In this document: positions 1 through 9,744 of the stretch, piece by piece | Layout of the letters: every line of letters starts with the position of its first letter | Position numbering within the stretch: the first letter of the stretch is position 1 | Assembly: GCA_016124665.1 (NCBI GenBank) | Contig: WGNH01000005.1 | Location: 62,001-126,000, forward strand | Origin: Alphaproteobacteria bacterium | GTDB lineage: Bacteria > Pseudomonadota > Alphaproteobacteria > Caulobacterales > Maricaulaceae | Direction: 5' to 3' | Length of the DNA stretch: 64,000 nt | Program-made: the position numbers and the translations under genes | The notes under the pieces: model-generated | The model's database searches: none | The model's input: only the letters and a program-made list of their open reading frames with translations | What the model was told of the DNA's origin: nothing

Positions 1-23
1 CGAATTCCGGAATTCCTGCCCGC

Positions 24-530
24 ATGACCCGTTTCACTGTGACATCCGATGGCCGGTTTTCGGCACCTGACGCCCTCTGCCGCGCCGCGCTCGGCAAGGG
101 CGGTGTCAAACCGGAGGCCGGCAAGGTGGAAGGTGATGGGGCGACCCCGCTTGGCATATATGTGCTGAGGCGTGTGCTTTACCGGACGGATCGTGGCGCG
201 GCTCCGGAGACCACGCTGCCGGTGCGTCCGATCCGGCCCGATGATGGCTGGTGTGATGCGCCGGATGATCCCGCCTATAACCGGCCCGTGCGCCTGCCCT
301 ATCCGGCGTCTTGCGAGGAAATGACACGGGCGGACGGGCTTTACGACATCGTGGTCGTGCTGTCGCATAATGATGATCCGCCGGTTCCGGGGCGCGGCTC
401 CGCCATCTTCCTGCATTGCGCGCGGCCGGATTATGCGCCGACCGAGGGGTGTGTGGCGCTGGCGAAATCCGATCTGGAAGCCGTGCTGAAGGGCGCGGCA
501 CCCGGCGATACACTCGAGATCAGGCGGTAG
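24..530 (+). CDS. L,D-transpeptidase (YkuD-like) family protein
   Basis: ORF; catalytic-type motif SHNDDPPVPGRGSAIFLHCARPDYAPTEGCVAL. Confidence 0.8.
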   Translation: MTRFTVTSDGRFSAPDALCRAALGKGGVKPEAGKVEGDGATPLGIYVLRRVLYRTDRGAAPETTLPVRPIRPDDGWCDAPDDPAYNRPVRLPYPASCEEMTRADGLYDIVVVLSHNDDPPVPGRGSAIFLHCARPDYAPTEGCVALAKSDLEAVLKGAAPGDTLEIRR

Positions 531-1215
531 GCCGCTCGCCGAACAGGGCGGAGCCGACGCGCACGCTGGTGGCGCCGAATTTCACCGCGGTCTCGAAATC
601 CCCGCTCATCCCCATGGAGAGTTTTTCGATGCCATTGGCCGCCGCAAGATCTGCGAGCAGCGCAAAATGCGGCCCGGCGGGGTCTTCGACCGGCGGAATG
701 CACATCAACCCCTCGATTTTGAAGCCATAATCCTCGCGCATCTGTTTCAGAAAGTCCGCGACGGCGGGCGGGGCAATGCCGGCTTTCTGGTCTTCCTCGC
801 CGGTATTGACCTGGACATAGAGGCGCGGCTGCCTGCCCAGCTTCTCCATGGCCTTTTTCAAGGCTCCGGCGAGCTTGATCCGGTCGAGCGTCTCGATCAC
901 ATCGAACAGGGCGGCCGCCGCTTCCGCCTTGTTGGTTTGCAACGGGCCAATGAGGCGCAATTCGAGATCGGGAAAATCTGCCCGGCGTTCCGCCCAGCGG
1001 CCCTGCGCTTCCTGCACCCGGTTCTCGCCGAAAACACGGTGACCGGCGGCAAGGGCGGCACTGATGCGGCTGTCCGGCTGTTTCTTGGAGACGCCGGTCA
1101 GCGTGACCGATGACGGGTCGCGTCCCGCGGCATTGGCGGCCACGGCGATCCGCTTCAGGATTTCATTCCGGCGGGCGGCAAATTCGTTTACGGATGTCGT
1201 CATGTCCTCCCGCAC
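520..1215 (-). CDS. YggS family pyridoxal phosphate homeostasis protein
   Basis: VTLTGVSKKQP...FGENRVQEAQ...LIGPLQTNKA...LYVQVNTGEEDQKAG...GLMCIPP...LSMGMSGDFETAVKFGATSVRVGSALFG; start may be the internal Met (MTTSVNEF). Confidence 0.95.
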   Translation of the reverse strand: MREDMTTSVNEFAARRNEILKRIAVAANAAGRDPSSVTLTGVSKKQPDSRISAALAAGHRVFGENRVQEAQGRWAERRADFPDLELRLIGPLQTNKAEAAAALFDVIETLDRIKLAGALKKAMEKLGRQPRLYVQVNTGEEDQKAGIAPPAVADFLKQMREDYGFKIEGLMCIPPVEDPAGPHFALLADLAAANGIEKLSMGMSGDFETAVKFGATSVRVGSALFGERPTA

Positions 1216-1819
1216 CTATTCCCAAGCGATGCTGCTGGCAAGGCTGACCGCCAGATGGCCCGGTGTTCCGGGCGTGTTGCCGCCGCTTATTGCCCTGACC
1301 GATCCGGAGCGCACTCCGGACATTGGCGCGTTCGCGCAGGGCCTGCCCGGAGGATGCGCACTGATCTACCGCCATTTCGGCCGCCCGGAGCGATTTTCCG
1401 AAGCCGCCCGTCTGGCCGGTATTGCGCGGGAAAAGCGTCTGGTCCTTCTGATCGCTGCGGATCCGGACCTGGCAGAGGCCTGTGATGCCGACGGCGTGCA
1501 CTGGCCGGCGCGGCTGGCCGGACCGGCGCGAAAATGGCGGCGGGGACGGACCGGTCAGATCATGATGATGTCGGCGCATAACCGGCGCGAACTTGCTCTG
1601 GCCGCAAAAGCCGGGGCGGATGCGGCATTGTTATCGCCGGTGTTTGCAACCCGGAGCCATGCGGGTGACACGGCACTCGGCGTGCACCGCGCCCGTGGGC
1701 TGGCCCGGGCGTGCGCAATTCCCGTCTATGCGCTGGGCGGCATAACGGCAGACACGGCAAAGCATCTGTCAGGATCAGGATTTGCGGGTGTGGCCGCGAT
1801 CGGCGGGCTGAAACGCTAG
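1202..1819 (+). CDS. thiamine phosphate synthase/TenI family protein
   Basis: TMP-synthase-like: LIALTDPER...DADGVHWPARL...MSAHNRRELALAAKAGADAALLSPVFATRSHAG...VYALGGI; start moved to internal ATG 1202. Confidence 0.85.
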   Translation: MSSRTYSQAMLLARLTARWPGVPGVLPPLIALTDPERTPDIGAFAQGLPGGCALIYRHFGRPERFSEAARLAGIAREKRLVLLIAADPDLAEACDADGVHWPARLAGPARKWRRGRTGQIMMMSAHNRRELALAAKAGADAALLSPVFATRSHAGDTALGVHRARGLARACAIPVYALGGITADTAKHLSGSGFAGVAAIGGLKR

Positions 1820-2235
1820 AAACGCCAGCCGGTTTCGAACTTGACTTCCGGTGCGCGCTCATCGATCTGCGGGCCCGTCACCAGATTGTCCGGATTGGAG
1901 AAGCGGATCGACCCGCCAAAGCGGAAGCGGTCATTGAGGTCGACATAGACGCCGGCATCAATGGAATCGAATTCCCGGCGCTGCTCGTCATTTCGGTCAA
2001 AGCCGAGGGTGAAGCCCCAGCCATTGCCGGAACTGAATTCAACCTGGTTGTCCGGGAAGTCGAGATTGACGCCGGGGGCCACATTGGAATCCAGCGTGTA
2101 GGTCTCATACCAGGCCTGGGCATCGGCATCGCTGGAGGCGCTGACGGCATCCTGGAACGCAAAAGCGGCCGGCGCGGAGGCAACACACCCCGCGACCGCA
2201 GCAGCGATCGTCCATGATTTCAACACCTGGCTCAT
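1816..2235 (-). CDS. NtrZ-like periplasmic regulatory protein
   Basis: signal peptide plus EFDSIDAGVYVDLNDRFRFGGSIRFSNP...PEVKFETGWRF, resembling Caulobacter NtrZ. Confidence 0.65.
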   Translation of the reverse strand: MSQVLKSWTIAAAVAGCVASAPAAFAFQDAVSASSDADAQAWYETYTLDSNVAPGVNLDFPDNQVEFSSGNGWGFTLGFDRNDEQRREFDSIDAGVYVDLNDRFRFGGSIRFSNPDNLVTGPQIDERAPEVKFETGWRF

Positions 2236-2338
2236 GCCATAAAGCCCCTCATTACCGTGCCAATATAGCCAATCTCGCGCCAAAGGCGAAGGGCTGAATC
2301 TCAGGGTTACAACGTTTTAAGGTGCCTCCCCGTTCCGG

Positions 2339-3526
2339 TCAGTGCCGGAATGTCAGCTCAAGGAATGCTCCGCTTCCATTTTCACTATTGTTTACAGCGC
2401 CTTGTGGAGATAGCGCCGTGAAATCACGATTTGTTGAGTGTAATCCAAAGGTCACAGTGTGATGGTCGCCGACAAGCCGGGAGAGGGTAAATTGCAGTGC
2501 AGTTTCCGATTCCTGCAGATAATCATCCGAGGATGTGGCGGCTTCCACACCAAAGCTCCAGTCACCCACATCATAGCGCGCCGCCGCCGCGAGTGCCTGA
2601 TAGCGTCCGTCTGACACAGCATTGTCGGCCCACAGGCCGGAGACGCCCAAGGACAGCCCGTCCCGCGACCAGCGGACTTGTGCGCCAAGGGCGGAATAAT
2701 TGTCCTGAAACTCCACTGATAGCGGCTCTCCGGTGACGACATTCAGCGCCGCTTCAATCCGTCCGGTTCCGGCGAATGTGTGATCGAAACTTATCCCCGC
2801 CTCGAACACGTTTTCGAGGCTGGATGATCCGGCCCCGCCCGGGTGGGCCTCCGCCAGGCAGATATCGACCCCGCAAAAGCGGGCTTGCGGCGCAAAGGAG
2901 GCCGAGGCTCTCAATCCGATGATACGCGGTGTGGAATAGACCAGAGACGGGCCAAAGCCGGCGCCGGTATTGGCGGTGCGCGTCATCACCTGGCGGCCCA
3001 GCCCCAAGGGCCCGCCATCCAGGCGGACAAAAGCAGAGCCGGTTGGCAGATTGACGGCCTCCACCTGTGCCGCGCCCGGTGTCAGGCCCAACCGCCATTC
3101 CCCCCAACCGGCTTTCAGAAAAACATTCAGCCGCTCTGCTGCGAACGCCTTGCGGCCGGAAGGGGCCGCACCGCCCCGATACCGGCCCGTGGCGAGCGAG
3201 CGCTGCGGGGTCGTCAACACCGGGCCCGTGGTATTCGCGAACCCCTCTCGCGCCATATCGCTCTGGGCGTGCAGGCCGAGTTCAAACCCCCAGCGCCAGC
3301 CATTATCGGAAATTGTTTCCCATTCGAATCGCGTGTCGAGATCGGCGAGGATGTTGCCGCCGTAACTCCCGCCGGCAAACACCAGGGCCGCATCGGTGCT
3401 CAGGCTGAACTCTACCGCGGCAAAGCGGTCCGGTCCGGCATCGGAATTCTGAAGAGAATGCGCCGGCGCGGCCGCGAGGACTGCAGAAAGCGCGGAGAAT
3501 ATTATCGCGCTCTTGGTCTGCGTCAT
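2339..3526 (-). CDS. porin-like outer-membrane beta-barrel protein
   Basis: signal peptide at internal Met (MTQTKSAIIFSALSAVLAAAPAHS); alternating amphipathic strands; ends in ...ELTFRH. Confidence 0.7.
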   Translation of the reverse strand: MTQTKSAIIFSALSAVLAAAPAHSLQNSDAGPDRFAAVEFSLSTDAALVFAGGSYGGNILADLDTRFEWETISDNGWRWGFELGLHAQSDMAREGFANTTGPVLTTPQRSLATGRYRGGAAPSGRKAFAAERLNVFLKAGWGEWRLGLTPGAAQVEAVNLPTGSAFVRLDGGPLGLGRQVMTRTANTGAGFGPSLVYSTPRIIGLRASASFAPQARFCGVDICLAEAHPGGAGSSSLENVFEAGISFDHTFAGTGRIEAALNVVTGEPLSVEFQDNYSALGAQVRWSRDGLSLGVSGLWADNAVSDGRYQALAAAARYDVGDWSFGVEAATSSDDYLQESETALQFTLSRLVGDHHTVTFGLHSTNRDFTALSPQGAVNNSENGSGAFLELTFRH

Positions 3527-3795
3527 TGTGCCTCTCGCGGCCCCGCCGGTCGGCCCCGTCCCCCCGGACGAGACGCCAATCCACACCGCCCGCACCAGTA
3601 TCGTCAAGCGGATGGCGCGGCAAATATGGCAAGAAAAAGGCAGATGTGACGTGAAAGCCACGATGACGGAATTCCGGGCCGGAATGAAACAGGTGTCGCC
3701 CATGGCTGGCCATGCGCGTTTCGCATGGTATAGAACACGTCGCCGTCGGGCCAACGGGCCTGATTTGCCACACTGTTTCTCATGGAGACCGAGAG

Positions 3796-4281
3796 ATGAC
3801 GTTCAGCCGCTCCCTAACCTTGCCGGTTCTTGCGCTTTCCATGCTTGCGCTGGCGGCCTGTTCCTCGTCTCGTGGCGCCCATTCGGATAGTGAAAACCGC
3901 GGCGGCCTACGATTGCCCGGCTTTTCGAACGAGGCCAGCGACCAGCGGCCGGCGGGCATAGGCGTCAACAGTTTTCTGTGGCGCGCCAGCCTGGATACGA
4001 TCAGCTTCATGCCGCTGGATCAGGTCGATCCTTTCGGCGGTGTGATCATCACCGACTGGTATGCGAATCCGGAATTGCCGAGCGAGCGTTTCCAGGTGAC
4101 GGTCTATATACTCGACACGCGATTGCGCGGTGATGCGCTCTCCGTGCGGGTCTTCCGCCAGGAACGCAATGAAGCCGGCGAATGGAATGATGCTTCGGTG
4201 ACGCCGCAGACCGCGATCGATATCGAGAATGCGATCCTGACGCGGGCCCGGCAATTGCGCATTTCCACGCTCGACAACTAA
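3796..4281 (+). CDS. DUF3576 domain-containing lipoprotein
   Basis: lipobox LALAACSSS; GVNSFLWRASLDTISFMPLDQVDPFGGVIITDWY...; directly upstream of leuS. Confidence 0.85.
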   Translation: MTFSRSLTLPVLALSMLALAACSSSRGAHSDSENRGGLRLPGFSNEASDQRPAGIGVNSFLWRASLDTISFMPLDQVDPFGGVIITDWYANPELPSERFQVTVYILDTRLRGDALSVRVFRQERNEAGEWNDASVTPQTAIDIENAILTRARQLRISTLDN

Positions 4282-4320
4282 TCTTTTCGCCCGCGCGGAG
4301 CGCGGGTCCGGGACTTTTCC

Positions 4321-6906
4321 ATGAGCCGATACAATCCCAGAGAGGCCGAGCCGAGATGGCAGAGCGTCTGGGCCGATCAGGGCGTGGACCACGCCGCACG
4401 CGAAGCGACTGACCGGCCGAAATACTATGTCCTCGAGATGTTTCCCTATCCGTCAGGGAAAATCCATGTCGGCCATTCGCGCAATTATGCGATGGGCGAT
4501 GTGGTCGCGCGCTATAAACGCGCAAAGGGATTTGATGTCCTGCATCCGATGGGCTGGGATGCGTTCGGCCTGCCGGCGGAAAACGCCGCGCGCGAGCGCA
4601 ATGTGCATCCGCGTGACTGGACGCTGAAGAATATCGAGGTGATGCGCGGCCAGCTGAAACGGCTGGGCCTGGCGCTGGACTGGGATCGGGAAATCGCGAC
4701 CTGTGAGCCGGACTATTACAAGCATCAACAGGCGATCTTCCTGAAATTCTTTGAAAAAGGCCTGGTCGAGCGGCGCAAGGCGAAAGTCAACTGGGATCCG
4801 GTCGACAATACCGTACTGGCCAATGAGCAGGTGATTGACGGCAAGGGGTGGCGTTCCGGCGCGCCGGTGGTGCAACGCGAGCTGGACCAGTGGTTCCTGA
4901 AGATTACCGATTATGCCGACAGTCTGCTGGACGGGCTGGACCAGCTTGAGCGCTGGCCGGACAAGGTGCGGCTGATGCAGGCCAACTGGATCGGCCGGTC
5001 GCGCGGAGCGCATGTCACCTTCCCGTTTGCCGATCCGGCCGACAGGGACCGGTTCGGCTGTGAGGGCATTACCGTCTTCACGACACGGCCGGATACGCTG
5101 TTCGGGGCCAGCTTTCTGGCGCTGGCGGCCGATCATGCCATCACGGCGGAACTGGCCAAAGATGATCCGCTGATTTCGAAATTTGCGCGGGATTGCGCGG
5201 CCTCCGGCACAACAGCGGAAGAGATCGAGAAAGCCCCGAAAAAGGGCATCGACTTGGATGTGAAGGTTTTGCACCCGTTCGACCCGGACTGGGAACTCCC
5301 GGTCTGGTCGGCGAATTTCGTGTTGTCCACCTATGGAACGGGCGCGATTTTCGGCTCGCCGGCCGGCGATCAGCGCGACCTTGAATTTGCCCGCAAATAC
5401 GATCTGCCGGTGACACCGGTGGTCCTGCCGCCGGGTGCGGATGCAGACAGTCACAGCATTGATGACGAGGCCTGGACCGGGCCGGGCACGATCTATAATT
5501 CGCGCTTCCTCGACGGGCTTTCGACAGAAGCAGCGATCGAACGTGCCATCCAGGAGCTGGAAAAGCGCAAGCTGGGCCATGGCGCCACCAATTACCGGCT
5601 GCGGGACTGGCTGGTGTCGCGGCAGCGGTATTGGGGTTGTCCGATCCCGATCATCCATTGCGAAAACTGCGGCGCAGTGCCGGTCCCGGAGGACCAGTTG
5701 CCGGTGGAATTGCCACGCGATGTCACTTTTGACACGCCAGGCAATCCGCTCGACCGGCATGAGGGCTGGCGCCATGCCGACTGCCCGCAATGCGGCCAGC
5801 CGGCGAATCGCGAAACCGATACGCTGGATACGTTTGTCTGTTCGTCCTGGTATTTTCTTCGCTTTGCCTCGCCCTGGCCAGAGGACAAGCCTTTCGATCC
5901 GGCAGAGGCGCAGCGCTGGATGCCGGTCGACCAGTATGTCGGCGGCATCGAACACGCCATTCTGCACCTCCTGTATGCGCGCTTCTTCACCCGCGCCCTG
6001 CATGATTGCGGGCTGATTGACCTGCCCTCCGGCGAACCCTTTGCCGGCCTGTTCACGCAAGGCATGGTCACGCACGAGACCTACAAATCGGAGACCGGCA
6101 AATGGCTGGCCCCGGCCGAGGTCGAGGACCGCGACGACCAGCGGGTCGAGATTGAAACCGGCCGCCCGGTGACGGTCGGCGCGATCGAGAAAATGTCGAA
6201 GTCGAAAAAGAATGTCGTCGATCTCGATGACTTCATCGACACTTACGGGGCGGATGCGGCGCGCTGGTTCGTTTTGTCGGACTCCCCGCCCGAGCGCGAT
6301 GTCGAATACACGGATGGCGGCGTTGACGGCGTCTGGCGGTTTGTCCAGCGCCTGTGGAGCGTGGTGGACGGGTTCGAGAGTGCGCCCGGTGGCGATATGA
6401 ACGGGGTCAGCCCTGAAGGCCTGGAGCTGCGCAAGACTGCCCACCGCACCGTCCGCGATGTCACCGAGGCGATTGAAGGCTTCCGGTTCAATTCGGCGGT
6501 GGCGAAAGTGCATGATTTCGTCAATGCCTTGCGCAAATTCCTGCCGGCAAACGAGGCTGACAAGGCCGCACAGGGCGAAGCCTTGCGGCTGCTGACTCTC
6601 CTGATCTCCCCCTTCATGCCGCATCTGGCCGAGGCCTGCTGGGAGCGTTTGGGGCAGGACGGGATTGCCGCATCGGCGTCATGGCCGGAAGCCGATCCCG
6701 CCCTGTTGATCGACAATACGGTCATCCTGGCGGTTCAGGTCAATGGCAAGCGCCGTGGCGAGATCGAATTGCCCAAGGGGGCAGACAAGGATACTGCGGA
6801 AAAAGCCGCGCTGGACGATCCGGGGGTGGCGCGTTCGCTGGAAGGGCTTAATGTGCGCAAAGTGATCGTGGTCCCCGACCGGATCGTCAATATCGTGGCG
6901 GGCTAG
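4321..6906 (+). CDS. leuS: leucyl-tRNA synthetase
   Basis: 861 aa; [22 protein letters not shown] and [11 protein letters not shown] motifs. Confidence 0.99.
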   Translation: MSRYNPREAEPRWQSVWADQGVDHAAREATDRPKYYVLEMFPYPSGKIHVGHSRNYAMGDVVARYKRAKGFDVLHPMGWDAFGLPAENAARERNVHPRDWTLKNIEVMRGQLKRLGLALDWDREIATCEPDYYKHQQAIFLKFFEKGLVERRKAKVNWDPVDNTVLANEQVIDGKGWRSGAPVVQRELDQWFLKITDYADSLLDGLDQLERWPDKVRLMQANWIGRSRGAHVTFPFADPADRDRFGCEGITVFTTRPDTLFGASFLALAADHAITAELAKDDPLISKFARDCAASGTTAEEIEKAPKKGIDLDVKVLHPFDPDWELPVWSANFVLSTYGTGAIFGSPAGDQRDLEFARKYDLPVTPVVLPPGADADSHSIDDEAWTGPGTIYNSRFLDGLSTEAAIERAIQELEKRKLGHGATNYRLRDWLVSRQRYWGCPIPIIHCENCGAVPVPEDQLPVELPRDVTFDTPGNPLDRHEGWRHADCPQCGQPANRETDTLDTFVCSSWYFLRFASPWPEDKPFDPAEAQRWMPVDQYVGGIEHAILHLLYARFFTRALHDCGLIDLPSGEPFAGLFTQGMVTHETYKSETGKWLAPAEVEDRDDQRVEIETGRPVTVGAIEKMSKSKKNVVDLDDFIDTYGADAARWFVLSDSPPERDVEYTDGGVDGVWRFVQRLWSVVDGFESAPGGDMNGVSPEGLELRKTAHRTVRDVTEAIEGFRFNSAVAKVHDFVNALRKFLPANEADKAAQGEALRLLTLLISPFMPHLAEACWERLGQDGIAASASWPEADPALLIDNTVILAVQVNGKRRGEIELPKGADKDTAEKAALDDPGVARSLEGLNVRKVIVVPDRIVNIVAG

Positions 6907-6908
6907 TT

Positions 6909-7400
6909 ATGAAACGCAATGCAGTCCTTGTCCTGATGGCCGGTGCCCTTATGGGCCTGTCCGCCTGCGCCTTCCAGCCATTGCATGGCTCGCCGCAACA
7001 AATCCGGGCCATGGACGGAGTTGTGGTGGCCGTTGATGGTCAGGCCCGGATCGACCAGATGCTGGACGAAGCCCTGAATGACCGTTTCGGCACGCCTTCT
7101 GGCGGACGCTACCGGCTGGCGGCGGTGACCAGCGTCACCGTTGTCGGCCTGGGGGTGGGCGCGGATGATGTGGCAACGCGCCGTGCGATTAGCCTGTTGG
7201 TGGATTTCAGCCTGATCGATGCCGGATCCGGCCTGCCGGTGTTGACCGAAACCGTTCGAACAGAAGCCACGGTCGACATCCCCCGGCAACCCTATGCCGC
7301 GGTCAGCGCCCGCCGCGATGCCGAAGAGCGCGCTGCAAGCGAAGCGGCAGACCGGATTGCCCTGCGCGTGGCGCGGTATATCAACCGCGGCGGCCAGTGA
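6909..7400 (+). CDS. lptE: LPS-assembly lipoprotein LptE-like
   Basis: lipobox LSACAFQPLHG; sits between leuS and holA. Confidence 0.85.
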   Translation: MKRNAVLVLMAGALMGLSACAFQPLHGSPQQIRAMDGVVVAVDGQARIDQMLDEALNDRFGTPSGGRYRLAAVTSVTVVGLGVGADDVATRRAISLLVDFSLIDAGSGLPVLTETVRTEATVDIPRQPYAAVSARRDAEERAASEAADRIALRVARYINRGGQ

Positions 7401-8452
7401 AGGCGACAGCCCGTGATGTGAATACGCGGCTGTCGCAGCCGGACCGCGACCTGACCGCCTGGCTGATCTACGGGCCGGACCGCGGTCTGGTGCGCGAGCG
7501 CGCCAGTGTGCTGGTCCGGGCGCTGGTCGAGGACCCGGATGACCCCTTCAATGTCACCAAGCTGACGGATGAGGATCTGAAGGCCGATCCGGCCGCGCTG
7601 GCGGATAATATGGCGGCGTTGTCGATGCTGGGCGGGGACCGTCTGGTCCGGGTGCAGATTTCCAGCGAGGCCGGCGGTGCGCCGGTGGCCGATTTCCTGA
7701 AGGATTTCGAGGCCGGCAAGACGCCGGCTGAAGCCTGGCTGGTGGTAGAGGCGGGCGATCTCAAACCGGCCGGCAAATTGCGCAAGGCTTTCGAGCCCGC
7801 CAAAAAAGCCCTGGCCGCGCCCTGCTATGCCGAGACCGGGCGTGATCTCGCAGATTTTGCCGATGAGGCGCTGGCGGCAGAAGGCCTGACGCTGGCAGCG
7901 GACGCCCGGGCGCGTTTCCTGCCGCTGATCGAGGGCGATCGCGGCGTGGCGCGGTCGGAAATCGACAAGCTCATTCTCTACAAGGGGCCGAAGGATATCC
8001 GCCCGGATGGCGAGGACAGCATCACCCTCGACGATATCGAGGCCTGTGCGGCCTCCGGCGGTGAGGCCGCGCTCGACCGGGTGGTCGAAACCGCCATGTC
8101 CGGAGGGGTCAGGGAGGCCGATGCCAGCCTCGCGCGGGCGCTCGCCGGCGGGGCAAGCGGTGTCGGCCTGGTCCGTACCATCCAGCGGCGGATTGATCTT
8201 CTGTCCGAGCTCAAATCCGGCGGGCCGGATGCCGCCATGCGATTGGGCGCGCCGCGCTTTGGCCCGGCGGCGGATGCCTTCAAACAGCAGGCCGCGCTGT
8301 GGAATGACCGGGCGCTGGATCAGGCGCGGCAGGCGGCGTTCGAGGCCGAGCGCCAGATGAAGCGGGCGGGCGCCGCCCCGGCAGAACTTCTGGGCGGGGA
8401 TTTGCTGTTGAAACTGGCCCTGCGCGCCGAGGCGATGTCAACGCGGCGCTAG
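7397..8452 (+). CDS. holA: DNA polymerase III subunit delta
   Basis: LIYGPDRGLVRERASVLVRALVEDPDDPFNVTKL...; 4-nt overlap with lptE. Confidence 0.92.
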   Translation: MKATARDVNTRLSQPDRDLTAWLIYGPDRGLVRERASVLVRALVEDPDDPFNVTKLTDEDLKADPAALADNMAALSMLGGDRLVRVQISSEAGGAPVADFLKDFEAGKTPAEAWLVVEAGDLKPAGKLRKAFEPAKKALAAPCYAETGRDLADFADEALAAEGLTLAADARARFLPLIEGDRGVARSEIDKLILYKGPKDIRPDGEDSITLDDIEACAASGGEAALDRVVETAMSGGVREADASLARALAGGASGVGLVRTIQRRIDLLSELKSGGPDAAMRLGAPRFGPAADAFKQQAALWNDRALDQARQAAFEAERQMKRAGAAPAELLGGDLLLKLALRAEAMSTRR

Positions 8453-8498
8453 ACGTGATTGCACCCCCGGCCTCATTGGGTTATTCCACGGCGCGAAC

Positions 8499-8575
8499 GC
8501 ACCCATAGCTCAGCTGGATAGAGCGCTGCCCTCCGAAGGCAGAGGTCAGAGGTTCGAATCCTCTTGGGTGCGCCA
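8499..8575 (+). tRNA. tRNA-Arg (anticodon CCG)
   Basis: acceptor GCACCCA/TGGGTGC, anticodon arm CTGCC-CTCCGAA-GGCAG, T-arm GGTTCGAATC, encoded CCA. Confidence 0.97.
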
Positions 8576-8590
8576 GCCTTCGCTCGCTGC

Positions 8591-8666
8591 GCGAGCTTCG
8601 GCTCGGCAAGCCAGCCCATAGAATTCGAGCGAAGGCTGTCACGCTGTAGCCTTGGCGAAAGCGGAC
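8591..8666. repeat. 76-bp direct repeat, copy 1
   Basis: GCGAGCTTCGGCTCGGCAAGCCAGCCCATAGAATTCGAGCGAAGGCTGTCACGCTGTAGCCTTGGCGAAAGCGGAC; 72/76 identical to copy 2. Confidence 0.95.
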
Positions 8667-8816
8667 GGATGCAATGTCCTTACTTCCGCTCCGCCCGGCG
8701 CAGCTCTTGTCATCGAAGTTTGCAATAGCGCCGGTGCTCGCATGAAGCGCGCTCCCCCGCCCTCGCGGGGGCAGGCAGGGCTGGGGCGTTGGCGGTTCTC
8801 AAAACACTTTGCTGAC

Positions 8817-8892
8817 GCGAGCTTCGGCCCGGCAAGCTAGCCCATAGAATTCGAGCGAAGGCTGTCACGCCGTAGCCTTGGCGAAGGCGGAC
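8817..8892. repeat. 76-bp direct repeat, copy 2
   Basis: differs from copy 1 at four positions and has no indels. Confidence 0.95.
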
Positions 8893-9082
8893 CCACCTTT
8901 CAAATTCTGATGCGGAATGCCCCGGCAGGGGCTTTCGCTCCTCGCTTAGTCCAGGCAAGCTGGACACGCTGCGGGCGCGCGGTCGCCCTTGCCGAACCCT
9001 CGCGGGTTCGGGAGGGATGGGCGGGTTTGAATTTGCCGGCAACCGGCCTCGCCAGCCCCTCACCCCATCGTGAATTGCATCT

Positions 9083-9661
9083 TTGCCGGACCGGATGAAG
9101 TCTGGGCGGATGTTGATTGCCCGCACTCTTTCCGGCCTCCGGCCGGTTCTGCTGGGGCTCGTTCTGGCCGCTTCTGCGCCTGCAAGCGGGCAAGCCGTGG
9201 CGCCTGCGACAGAAGAAGAAGTCCGTGAAGCCTATGGCGTCTTCCTGGACTGGGTGGCCGGCTGGCAGGAAGAAGACCATTACGCGCAATACCGGCTGAC
9301 CGACCGGCGGATCCGTCAATGGTGGCCGCGCGAGCGTTATCTGCGCTTCCTGACCGACAGCCGCCGCCGCACCGGCGCGCTGACCTCGATCGAGGTGTTG
9401 CAGGCGGGTGCCATTGAGGCGGAGACATTGCCCTGCACCGAGCGGGGTCACTGTTACCGGCCCGGTGTGCGTTATGTCTTCCTGCTGTTCCGTACGCGCT
9501 ACGAGCATGTCGAGGGAGAGCTGACAGAATACGCCGTGATGGCGGAATCAGGCGAAGGATGGCGCTTTGGCGGCGGCAATATTCTCAACCGTCCGATGGG
9601 GGAGACCTCGGTGATCATGACGCTTCAGGATGAAAGCCGCTACCGGCAATCCTTCCAGTAA
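9083..9661 (+). CDS. secreted DUF4019-like protein
   Basis: signal peptide; FLDWVAGWQEEDHYAQYRLTDRRIRQWWPRERYLRFLTDSRRRTGAL... Confidence 0.5.
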   Translation: MPDRMKSGRMLIARTLSGLRPVLLGLVLAASAPASGQAVAPATEEEVREAYGVFLDWVAGWQEEDHYAQYRLTDRRIRQWWPRERYLRFLTDSRRRTGALTSIEVLQAGAIEAETLPCTERGHCYRPGVRYVFLLFRTRYEHVEGELTEYAVMAESGEGWRFGGGNILNRPMGETSVIMTLQDESRYRQSFQ

Positions 9662-9744
9662 TGGGGCCCGGCAATTCACCGGATTTCCCATTCACCCGGG
9701 GCTGCGACTCGACTATGCTGCGGCACAAGCAAGAGGGGCTGAAC

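Noticed and set aside
1202-1819. TPP riboswitch before the thiamine phosphate synthase-like gene
   Set aside because: The gene is divergent from yggS with almost no intergenic space and no THI-box sequence visible.
4453-6624. 723-aa minus-strand ORF opposite leuS
   Set aside because: Shadow ORF of a high-GC gene; low-complexity R/Q/A-rich translation without recognisable domains, and leuS is certain.
8640-9080. Small plus and minus ORFs in the repeat-rich region after tRNA-Arg
   Set aside because: Translations lack domains and overlap repeats; treated as non-coding.
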